Shown here: piece by piece, positions 1 through 6,582 of the stretch | Position numbering within the stretch: position 1 is the first letter of the stretch | Layout: each line of letters starts with the position of its first letter | NCBI GenBank assembly: GCA_963803845.1 | Contig: CAWDNZ010000004.1 | Coordinates: 1,984,001 to 2,048,000, forward strand | Reading direction: 5' to 3' | From: JABDIY01 sp963803845 | Lineage (GTDB): Bacteria; Actinomycetota; Acidimicrobiia; Acidimicrobiales; SZUA-35 | DNA length: 64,000 nt | Program-made: the position numbers and the translations under genes | The notes under the pieces: model-generated | What the model was told of the DNA's origin: nothing | The model's input: only the letters and a program-made list of their open reading frames with translations | The model's database searches: none

Positions 1-87
1 GTTAGAGCCCTGTTGGCGGGGCGTGTCATGACGGCAACCACGTGATGAATAACCGAGCGGCGTCCTGGTCCATTCCCGGCGCCGACA

Positions 88-498
88 TCAGCGGTGTCCC
101 TCGGTAGGAGAGTGGGTGTTGATCATTGCGGTACTGCCGGCATCGAAGTAGTCACTCATCAATTGCGCCACTTCAGGAGGGGCGGTGCGGCTGGCCAGGG
201 AGACATGCAGCGCTTCCAGCATGTGTTGCAGCCAGTGGTCCCGAGCTCGCGGAGTTATGCGGAACGGGGCATGGCGCATGCGGAGCCTAGGGTGGCCACG
301 CTCGTTGCTGTAGTGAGGTGGGCCGCCCCAATACTGGGCAAGGAACCCTGCGGTGGTTCGGCGTGACTCGGTGAGATCCTCCGGGTAGATTGCGGTCAGA
401 ACAGGATCGGTGCTTACTCGGTCATAGAACTCGTTGACCAGTTCCACAAAGAATGCCTCGCCTCCTACCACATCGAAAACGGTTGCGGTCTCGGTCAC
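88..498 (-). CDS. glbO: Truncated haemoglobin, group II (trHbO-like)
   Basis: A 136-residue haem protein of the 2-on-2 globin family, expected to bind O2 or NO in the cytoplasm and to act in oxygen or nitrosative-stress chemistry. Visible landmarks fit group II: Tyr25 at the B10 position, the YWGGP element at 56-60, proximal His76 in MRHAPF, and Trp89 (G8) in DHWL, which marks trHbO/trHbN-II rather than group I. It starts with GTG. A TAGCGT box lies 6 nt upstream and there is no Shine-Dalgarno sequence, so a leaderless mRNA is likely. It lies downstream of the fab operon on the same strand but has its own promoter candidate, so co-transcription is not required. The physiological ligand is not evident from sequence. 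Confidence 0.9.
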   Translation of the reverse strand: MTETATVFDVVGGEAFFVELVNEFYDRVSTDPVLTAIYPEDLTESRRTTAGFLAQYWGGPPHYSNERGHPRLRMRHAPFRITPRARDHWLQHMLEALHVSLASRTAPPEVAQLMSDYFDAGSTAMINTHSPTEGHR

Positions 499-504
499 AC
501 AATC

Positions 505-510
505 ACGCTA
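505..510 (-). promoter_or_regulatory. Candidate -10 box, leaderless glbO
   Basis: TAGCGT on the minus strand, followed by six bases and then the GTG start of the truncated haemoglobin. It matches TANNNT at the distance expected if transcription starts on the start codon. No purine-rich ribosome binding site is present. Confidence 0.5.
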
Positions 511-571
511 CCGGTGGCGGCATAAACGTCATGTAAGCCGCTTCCCTGCCTAGCGGCTCCCGCACCCACCG

Positions 572-1009
572 TTATGACGGGGCTGGTCCCAGCACGACCA
601 TCAGCTCCACTTCGCAGGTGGTCTCACCGTCCACTTTTGCGACCCCGTGGCCTTTGCCGCCGCGAGCCGAGAGTCGACCGAAGGTCACTTCCATGTCGAG
701 GACATCGCCGGGGGTGACCGGTCTCCGGAATTTTGCGCCGCTCACACCCGCTAGAAAGGGGATCCGGCCGGCAAATTTTGCTTCCGCCAGAACCGCGCAA
801 GCGCCCGTTTGGGCGAGCGCCTCGATCTGCAAGACTCCAGGAACCACCGGCTGTCCGGGAAAGTGGCCAGGGAAAAACCATTCGTCACCGGTGAGACGCC
901 AGAGACCTCGCACCCGTTCACCGGGTGTCAGCTCGGTGAGTTCGTCGACAAAAAGAAACGGGTGGCGGTGGGGGAGCAGGTCGATCGGAGAGGGGAGGGC
1001 GTCCAACAT
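572..1009 (-). CDS. fabZ: (3R)-hydroxyacyl-ACP dehydratase FabZ
   Basis: A hot-dog-fold dehydratase of 145 residues that removes water from 3-hydroxyacyl-ACP in each elongation round. The catalytic pair is visible: His49 in the FPGHFPG motif and Glu63 in the QIEALAQTG helix. HRHPFLFVDEL near the N-terminus is the usual opening strand. It is the last gene of the minus-strand fab operon. Its ATG abuts the TAG stop of fabF with no gap, so translation is probably coupled. Many actinobacteria lack FabZ and use HadAB-type dehydratases, so a FabZ inside the operon is a useful lineage character. The related FabA isomerase is less likely given the length and operon position. Confidence 0.92.
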   Translation of the reverse strand: MLDALPSPIDLLPHRHPFLFVDELTELTPGERVRGLWRLTGDEWFFPGHFPGQPVVPGVLQIEALAQTGACAVLAEAKFAGRIPFLAGVSGAKFRRPVTPGDVLDMEVTFGRLSARGGKGHGVAKVDGETTCEVELMVVLGPAPS

Positions 1010-2182
1010 CTATGACGGTGGCCCAATGATGATGGTGCCGTTGTGGCCGCCGAAGCCGAAGCTGTTGGACATGGACGGGCCTGGTGTCCAGGGACGGGGT
1101 TCGCCCACCACCAGATTGATCGCAGGCAGTTCGGGATCGACGACCTCATACCCTGCCGTTGGCGGAATCAGCTTGTGCTCTATCGCCAGGAGGACCGCGA
1201 CCGCCTCGAGGGCGCCAGCTGCTCCGAGGGCGTGGCCGGTGATGCCCTTGGTGGAAGTCACCAGCGGACCCGGTTCGCCGAATACCTTCGCCATAGCGTG
1301 CGCCTCGGCGGAGTCGTTGAGGGGAGTGCTAGTTCCGTGGGCATTGATGTGCACGATGTCGGAAGGTCGGAGACCGGCATGCTCCATGGCGAGTTCCATG
1401 GACCGCACGGCTCCCGAACCGCCCGGAGCAGGTGCAGTGATGTGGTGAGCATCGGCGGTTGAGGCCGCTCCCAGCATCTCACCGATGATCGTGGCGCCTC
1501 GATCTACAGCGTGATTCCATTCTTCGAGAACGATAACACCCGCACCCTCGCCCATCATGAAACCGTCACGGCGGGCATCGAAGGGAACGGAAATGCCGGT
1601 CGACGACAGTGCCGTCATGTTGCCGAAGCCTGCCAGCGAGGTTGGTGTGAACGCTGCTTCGGAACCGCCGGCAAACACTGCGTCGCATCGTCCATCAGCG
1701 ATCATCCGCATGGCGTTGCCAATGCTGTGGGTCCCGGCGGCACAAGCGGTCACCGTGGCCTCACATGGGCCCTGAAAGCCGTGCCGCATCGATACTGCCG
1801 CCGCTGCCGCATTTGGCATCATCATCGGGACCAGGAACGGCGACACCCGTCGGCTGCCTTTTACATGTTGGATGACGATCTGTTCTTCGTTGGTGCCGAT
1901 CCCGCCAATCCCGGTGCCGATGAGAGTTCCGATGCGACCCGGATCAATATTGAGGTCACCCGCGTGTTCAGCTGCCTCAGCGGCTGCGGCAATGGCGAAC
2001 TGGGCGAAGCGGTCGGCCCGCCTCGATTCTTTCGGATTGGAGAAGTAAGGGGAGGGGTCCCAATTGGGAACGCGACGCTCGCCCTCGGGAGCGGGGCCGA
2101 TAAGGCCTTCCCAAAAAGCTTGTTTGCCGGTTCCGCAGGGGCCGACAACCCCGAGACCGGTGATGGCGACCCGGCGGGACAT
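1010..2182 (-). CDS. fabF: 3-oxoacyl-ACP synthase II (FabF)
   Basis: An elongating beta-ketoacyl-ACP synthase of 390 residues that condenses malonyl-ACP with acyl-ACP. It has the Cys-His-His triad: Cys147 in VTACAAGTHSIG, His282 in NAHGTSTPLND and His317 in TKGITGHALGAAG. The C-terminal GFGGHN glycine-rich segment of the thiolase fold is also present. Length is slightly below the usual 410, with no catalytic element missing. The ATG overlaps the TAA stop of acpP by one base, and fabZ follows directly, so it is the fifth gene of a tightly packed fabD-H-G-acpP-F-Z operon. No sign of a chain-length-factor partner or other polyketide context was seen. Confidence 0.95.
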   Translation of the reverse strand: MSRRVAITGLGVVGPCGTGKQAFWEGLIGPAPEGERRVPNWDPSPYFSNPKESRRADRFAQFAIAAAAEAAEHAGDLNIDPGRIGTLIGTGIGGIGTNEEQIVIQHVKGSRRVSPFLVPMMMPNAAAAAVSMRHGFQGPCEATVTACAAGTHSIGNAMRMIADGRCDAVFAGGSEAAFTPTSLAGFGNMTALSSTGISVPFDARRDGFMMGEGAGVIVLEEWNHAVDRGATIIGEMLGAASTADAHHITAPAPGGSGAVRSMELAMEHAGLRPSDIVHINAHGTSTPLNDSAEAHAMAKVFGEPGPLVTSTKGITGHALGAAGALEAVAVLLAIEHKLIPPTAGYEVVDPELPAINLVVGEPRPWTPGPSMSNSFGFGGHNGTIIIGPPS

Positions 2183-2421
2183 TAGAGTTTGGCGACGATC
2201 AGGTCGTAAGCCCCGCCAACGGTCTGGACCCCTTCCAGTTCCTCCTCTTCAACGGAGACGTCGAATTCTTCTTCGAGTGCCATGACGAGCTCGACGAGAT
2301 CGAGGCTGTCGGCGTCGAGGTCTTCCGCGAAGCGAGCTTCCTTCTTGACAGCGTCGGCCTCGACGGAGAGGACCTCCACTGCGCAGGCGGTGAATCGGGT
2401 GAAATAATCTTGTTCGCTCAC
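2182..2421 (-). CDS. acpP: Acyl carrier protein
   Basis: A 79-residue acidic carrier protein that holds growing acyl chains on 4'-phosphopantetheine. The attachment serine is Ser39 in the DADSLDLVEL motif at the start of helix II. The rest is rich in Glu and Asp, as expected for ACP. The start is a GTG. About 94 nt separate it from fabG upstream, the only sizeable gap inside the operon, so an internal promoter or mRNA processing site could sit there to raise ACP levels; no convincing hairpin was found. The stop overlaps the fabF start by one base. Confidence 0.95.
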   Translation of the reverse strand: MSEQDYFTRFTACAVEVLSVEADAVKKEARFAEDLDADSLDLVELVMALEEEFDVSVEEEELEGVQTVGGAYDLIVAKL

Positions 2422-2515
2422 GTATCTGTCTCTTTCGTCGTGATGCTTGTGGTTAGGTTAAAGACTAGTTGCTGGGGCGGGTTTCGGTTGGTGTTGGCCG
2501 GAGGATCTGAACACC

Positions 2516-3241
2516 TCAGACCCCCCCACCCATTCCGAGGCCACCATCAACGGCGATCGTGGTCCCGGTGATATACGCGGCCTGGGGCGATGCGAGGAAG
2601 ACGATGGCGGCAGCAACCTCATCTACCGTACCCACGCGCCCAAGGGGCACGGCCGAGGTGATGGACTCCTTGGCCGCATCGGAGACTGCGTCGAACATGT
2701 CGGTGCCGATGGGGCCGGGAGCCACGATGTTGACGGTGATGTTGCGGGAGGCGAATTCGCGAGCCAGCGATCGAGCGAGTCCAACGAGCCCGGCCTTGCT
2801 GGCCGCGTAATTGACTTGGCCGGTCTGCCCGATCGCCCCCACCACCGAGGAGATGAAAATGATCCGGCCAGACCGGGCCTTCATCATGGGTTTCACCGCC
2901 CGCTTGGCAACGCGCCAGGAGCCGGTGAGGTTGGCATCCACGACGCTCGTGAAGTCTTCTTCTTTCATGCGAAGCGTCAAGCCGTCACGGGTAATGCCGG
3001 CATTGGCCACCAGCACGCTCACAGGGCCGAGTGTGTTTTCAACAGCGGTGAAGAGCGATTCGACGCTTGCGGGCGACGTGATGTCCCCTTCGAACCACTG
3101 GACACCTGGCGGAACATCGGCCGGCTCGGAGCGACTGGCGATCGCGACCGAATGGCCGGCGGCAGCGAGTGCAATTGCGGTTGCCCTTCCAATGCCGCGT
3201 GATCCGCCAGTGACGAGAGCGACGCTGGTCTGGTCGCTCAC
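2516..3241 (-). CDS. fabG: 3-oxoacyl-ACP reductase FabG
   Basis: A short-chain dehydrogenase of 241 residues that reduces 3-oxoacyl-ACP with NADPH. The cofactor motif TGGSRGIG is at residues 11-18, NAG at 80-82, and the catalytic tetrad is Asn104, Ser132, Tyr145 and Lys149 (YAASK). An open frame continues upstream to 3439 but only as an overlap inside fabH with no SDR homology. The GTG at 3241 overlaps the fabH TGA (GTGA) and puts the Rossmann fold at the normal distance from the start, so I chose it. The C-terminus ends in a short Gly/Met-rich tail after the conserved ITGTTIAVDGG motif. Confidence 0.93.
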   Translation of the reverse strand: MSDQTSVALVTGGSRGIGRATAIALAAAGHSVAIASRSEPADVPPGVQWFEGDITSPASVESLFTAVENTLGPVSVLVANAGITRDGLTLRMKEEDFTSVVDANLTGSWRVAKRAVKPMMKARSGRIIFISSVVGAIGQTGQVNYAASKAGLVGLARSLAREFASRNITVNIVAPGPIGTDMFDAVSDAAKESITSAVPLGRVGTVDEVAAAIVFLASPQAAYITGTTIAVDGGLGMGGGV

Positions 3242-4185
3242 GATCCGTTCCACCGGACCACGGCACTGGCCCAAGTCATGCCAGCTCCGAAGCCGATGAA
3301 CATCACCAAATCGCCGTTCTTGACGCGGTCTTCCTGTAGCGCAGCATGGAGGGCGAGGGGGATGGTGGCACCGGAGGTGTTCCCGGTGTTCTCCAGCACC
3401 ATGGCGGTTTTCTCCATGGGGATCCCCAGCTTCTTCCACGCCGATTCAACGATGCGGATATTCGCTTGGTGCGGGATGAAGAGGGCGATGTCGTCGACCG
3501 TGTTGCCGGCCATCGCCAGGGTGTTCTGTACGGTTCGCTGGATCGCTACGACCGCTTGACGGAAGACTTCCTTGCCGTCCATCTTCAGTACGTCGCCGTG
3601 TTCGGCGTACAGGATGTGGATGTATTTGCCGTCGGCGCCAAGGTCCCAACCCAGCAATTCGCCGACCCCAGACGGATCTCGTTCGATCACTGCGGCGCCG
3701 CCACCGTTGCCGAAGAGAATTCCCGTGCCGCGGTCGTGGTAATCGGTGATCTTGTCCAGAGCCTCGGCTCCGACCAGGAGAATCCGGTTCATTCCCTGCA
3801 TGAGGAAGCCGTTGGCGATTGGCAAGCCGTAGACCCATCCGGAGCAGGCGGCCTGAATGTCGAGAGCGCCACAGTCAAGGCCCAATTCGTTGGCGACCGC
3901 TGGCGCTGTGCCGGGGCAGATGTGTTCCGGACTGGTGGTTGCGAGCAAGAGGAGATCGATATCAGCGGGTCCGACCCCGGCGGCGTCCATGGCTCCTTGG
4001 CAAGCGAGCGTGGCGAGTTCGGTGGTGCTGGACCCGATGTGGCGCTGGCGGATACCGGTTCGCTCATAGATCCACTCGTCCGTGGTGTCCATGTAGCCTT
4101 CGAGATCCACGTTGGTGAGCACCTTGTCCGGAAGTGACGACCCGACGCCCGACAACCGAAAGCCTGAGGGCTGATGTGAGGTCAT
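3238..4185 (-). CDS. fabH: 3-oxoacyl-ACP synthase III (FabH)
   Basis: The initiating condensing enzyme of type II fatty acid synthesis, joining an acyl-CoA primer with malonyl-ACP. It has 315 residues with Cys114 in IQAACSGWVYG, His239 in FIPHQANIRI and Asn269 in NTGNTSGA, the complete FabH triad. The N-terminal EWIYERTGIRQRH block matches the family signature. The ATG overlaps the fabD stop (ATGA), and the TGA overlaps the fabG GTG, so it is translationally coupled on both sides. Primer preference (acetyl versus branched-chain) cannot be read from these motifs. Confidence 0.95.
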   Translation of the reverse strand: MTSHQPSGFRLSGVGSSLPDKVLTNVDLEGYMDTTDEWIYERTGIRQRHIGSSTTELATLACQGAMDAAGVGPADIDLLLLATTSPEHICPGTAPAVANELGLDCGALDIQAACSGWVYGLPIANGFLMQGMNRILLVGAEALDKITDYHDRGTGILFGNGGGAAVIERDPSGVGELLGWDLGADGKYIHILYAEHGDVLKMDGKEVFRQAVVAIQRTVQNTLAMAGNTVDDIALFIPHQANIRIVESAWKKLGIPMEKTAMVLENTGNTSGATIPLALHAALQEDRVKNGDLVMFIGFGAGMTWASAVVRWNGS

Positions 4186-5369
4186 GACTGCACCCTAAGC
4201 CATGCGATTGGCTGTGAGGAAGCAACTCGTTCGCCGGGAAAGGCGAGCATGCCGTGCAGCTCACCGGCAAAGGCCGTGCGTATCTCCATACTCCCCACAT
4301 GGCCGATGAGGTCACCGACGCCGACCATGTGACCGGTTTGGGTTTCGGGAAGGGGAGTGAACACCCCGCTGCCCGGGCTAACCACGAGACGCTCGCTGGC
4401 GTGAAGGAACTCCCCATCGGGCGAGCGATCATTCTTTGGGGAGTGCGACAACTCCTCGAGAAGTTTGTCGAGCCCGTCCGGCGTGGAAATGGCAGCATTG
4501 GCAACTGCGGGGAGCGTGCGTTTGGCCATTCCAGACAGGACGCTGCCGGGCCCGAGTTCCACGAGGAGGCTGGCGCCGGCTTCTTCCATCGTGTGCAACG
4601 ACTGGCGCCATTGCACCGGACTGGTCAGCTGAGCGCTGAGGAGTTCGGCCCATTCGCTGTCACCCAAGTGAAATTGGGCGTCCACGTTGGCCACCACCGG
4701 GCGTTCGGGCACCCGAAACTCCACGTCCTTCAGTGCCTTGCCCAATCGTTCGCCCGCCGACGCCATGAATGGAGTGTGGAATGCACCGCCAACTTTGATT
4801 GGCAGCACTCGCTTGGCTCCCAAACTCTTGGCCAAGTCGCCCGCTGCGGCGATGCCCTCCTCACTTCCTGCGATCACTACTTGCCCAGGGGCGTTGAAGT
4901 TGGCCACGAACGCATCATGGTTGGCTTTCTCACAGGCCAGTTCCACCAGTTCGTCGTCGAGCCCCAGCACCGCCGCCATCGTGCCGGGATTGGCATCGGC
5001 GGCGGCTTGCATTGCGTTGCCCCGTTCGGTGACCAGCCGGACGCCGTCGGCAAAGGACACCGCTCCACAGGCGACCAGAGCGGAGTACTCGCCGAGCGAG
5101 TGACCAGCATGCATCGCGGGCTCTATTCCCAACCGCTCCACGGCGTCGAGGACCACCATGCTCAGAACAAACGTGGAGAGTTGAGCGTTTCGGGTCTGCC
5201 GAAGTTCTTCGGCGTCCGCACTGAGAAGGAGCATGGCAATGTCTCGCTCAGCGACGTCGCTGGCCTCCGCTACCAACTCCCACGATGGGTGATCGGTCCA
5301 GGATGACCCCATCCCCGGAGCTTGACTGCCCTGGCCGGGGTAGGTAAATGCGATTTGGGTGGTTGCCAT
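4182..5369 (-). CDS. fabD: Malonyl-CoA:ACP transacylase with C-terminal biotinyl/lipoyl-like domain
   Basis: First gene of the fab operon, 395 residues against about 310 for ordinary FabD. Residues 1-310 are the transacylase: PGQGSQ near the start, Ser91 in GHSLGEY and His198 in AFHTPFM. Residues about 326-393 do not belong to FabD. They read as a biotinyl/lipoyl hammerhead: an SPGSGVF first strand, a VGVGD turn, a hairpin where biotin carriers have (A/S)MKM, and a closing ERVASSQPIAWL strand. The lysine that would carry biotin or lipoate is replaced by Glu362 (GSMEIRT), so covalent loading is not expected. I chose the ATG at 5369 because it puts TTQIAFTYPGQGSQ at the N-terminus; the frame extends 22 codons further without homology. 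The domain call is by eye. Confidence 0.88.
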   Translation of the reverse strand: MATTQIAFTYPGQGSQAPGMGSSWTDHPSWELVAEASDVAERDIAMLLLSADAEELRQTRNAQLSTFVLSMVVLDAVERLGIEPAMHAGHSLGEYSALVACGAVSFADGVRLVTERGNAMQAAADANPGTMAAVLGLDDELVELACEKANHDAFVANFNAPGQVVIAGSEEGIAAAGDLAKSLGAKRVLPIKVGGAFHTPFMASAGERLGKALKDVEFRVPERPVVANVDAQFHLGDSEWAELLSAQLTSPVQWRQSLHTMEEAGASLLVELGPGSVLSGMAKRTLPAVANAAISTPDGLDKLLEELSHSPKNDRSPDGEFLHASERLVVSPGSGVFTPLPETQTGHMVGVGDLIGHVGSMEIRTAFAGELHGMLAFPGERVASSQPIAWLRVQS

Positions 5370-5410
5370 TAGAAAGATAGACCCCGAGAGTTCCCGATGG
5401 GTTACAGAGT

Positions 5411-5426
5411 GGTCCAGATTTGGACC
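5411..5426. promoter_or_regulatory. Inverted repeat upstream of fabD, candidate operator
   Basis: GGTCCA-GATT-TGGACC is an inverted repeat with 6-bp arms and a 4-base spacer, 42-57 nt upstream of the fabD start, where a fatty-acid synthesis repressor or activator could bind. Actinobacterial fab operons are known to be controlled by regulators such as MabR and FasR, but this site is not matched to either. Confidence 0.4.
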
Positions 5427-5506
5427 GGAATGCAATGAATCAGGTGTTGTACCCGAATCGACGGCAAGTCAGGTCAAAACCGTGCCCATCGAGCCTCGAA
5501 CGTTGT

Positions 5507-5512
5507 TATTCT
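5507..5512 (+). promoter_or_regulatory. Candidate -10 box of tRNA-Leu
   Basis: TATTCT ends 11 nt before the first base of the tRNA and fits TANNNT. No clear -35 element is visible. Confidence 0.35.
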
Positions 5513-5523
5513 CTGTCTGCTAG

Positions 5524-5609
<86 letters not shown>

Positions 5610-5654
5610 ACACCAGCGGCAAACCCGCAGTTTCGAAGGAGGGTCAAGCAACCG

Positions 5655-5951
5655 ATGTTCCAGTCATCGATTGAGCGGCGCCTCCGCAATGTTGGCGGAG
5701 AAATCGTAGGGTTGCGGAATGAGCTGCGCGTCCTCGAAGAGCAACTGGCCCATTTCGCCGATGAAGCTGACGAAGCCCGGTTGCGCTCCTTGGTCAGTGA
5801 GACCCCGCTGGCAGGCCGAGAACATCGTGACGCCTCCCGCACCGTTGCCGCTCTCCAGCGGGATCGAGTAGTCAAAGTGGAGCGGCTCGGAAAGCTTGAA
5901 CAGAAACAGGACGGTCTTTTGGATGAGCTGAACACTCGGAAGAGCCAGTGA
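5655..5951 (+). CDS. Small coiled-coil protein, unknown function
   Basis: A 98-residue protein I do not recognise by name. It is rich in Glu, Leu, Arg and Gln in heptad-like spacing (for example LRNELRVLEEQLAHF), so it is probably a mostly helical coiled coil, with no membrane segment or signal peptide. The ATG at 5655 is preceded by a GGAGGG purine run 12-17 nt upstream. The same frame extends back through the tRNA, which is not credible coding. It lies 45 nt after tRNA-Leu and 13 nt before the ANTAR regulator, so it may share a transcript with the regulator. No function is assigned. Confidence 0.7.
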   Translation: MFQSSIERRLRNVGGEIVGLRNELRVLEEQLAHFADEADEARLRSLVSETPLAGREHRDASRTVAALQRDRVVKVERLGKLEQKQDGLLDELNTRKSQ

Positions 5952-5964
5952 TAGGCCATGAGGT

Positions 5965-6537
5965 ATGACCCGTGTGGTGGTGGCCGAAGACGAATCGCTT
6001 ATCCGTCTGGATTTGATCGAGACACTCACCGAAGAGGGCTATGAAGTAGTGGGCGAGGCCGCCGACGGAGAAACCGCCGTTCGCCTCGTAAAGGAACTGC
6101 GTCCTGATGTGGCGGTGTTGGACATCAAGATGCCGGGCACTGACGGTCTCGCCGCCGCCAGACAGATCATTTCCGCCGGTTTGTCGGCAGTTGTTATCCT
6201 CACCGCCTTCTCCCAACGTGAACTAATCGAACAGGCGCGAGATGCCGGTGCGCTGGCGTACGTGGTGAAACCGTTCGAGCGCAATGATCTTGTCCCGGCT
6301 ATCGAAATGGCCATCGCTCGGTTCACCGACCTGGCCGCAGCCGACGCTCGAGCGGTCATCGCCGAAGACAAGCTGAGCGAACGCAAGCTCTTGGACCGAG
6401 CCAAAGGTTTCCTGATGGACAGCCACGGCATGACCGAAGCCGATGCCTTTCGGTTCCTGCGATCTACCGCCATGTCCGGTCGTTCATCGTTAGGGGCCGT
6501 GGCTCAAGAGGTCCTCGACGGCAAGCTGACGCCATAG
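5965..6537 (+). CDS. pdtaR: ANTAR-domain response regulator (PdtaR-like)
   Basis: A 190-residue response regulator with an N-terminal receiver and a C-terminal ANTAR RNA-binding domain, the architecture of mycobacterial Rv1626 (PdtaR), which acts by transcription antitermination. The acidic pocket is Glu8-Asp9, the phosphoacceptor Asp53 in AVLDIKMPG, and the conserved Lys lies in VVKPF. The ANTAR part spans roughly residues 130-185 (RKLLDRAKGFLMDSHGMTEADAF). No partner kinase is adjacent. Its position just upstream of polA and rpsA matches the actinobacterial neighbourhood. A near-match -10 (TAGGCC, 7 nt before ATG) and an adjacent GAGGT make the mode of initiation ambiguous. Confidence 0.92.
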   Translation: MTRVVVAEDESLIRLDLIETLTEEGYEVVGEAADGETAVRLVKELRPDVAVLDIKMPGTDGLAAARQIISAGLSAVVILTAFSQRELIEQARDAGALAYVVKPFERNDLVPAIEMAIARFTDLAAADARAVIAEDKLSERKLLDRAKGFLMDSHGMTEADAFRFLRSTAMSGRSSLGAVAQEVLDGKLTP

Positions 6538-6569
6538 TTCCGAGGCGGTGCGCCAACGGCTACGGCTCA

Positions 6570-6575
6570 TAGGAT
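6570..6575 (+). promoter_or_regulatory. Candidate -10 box, leaderless polA
   Basis: TAGGAT followed by seven bases and the polA ATG, a TANNNT box at leaderless spacing. No Shine-Dalgarno run is seen between the box and the start codon. Confidence 0.5.
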
Positions 6576-6582
6576 CAAGCCG

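Noticed and set aside
3242..3439. N-terminal extension of fabG
   Set aside because: It lies wholly within fabH and adds no homologous sequence. The GTG at 3241 gives the normal SDR start.
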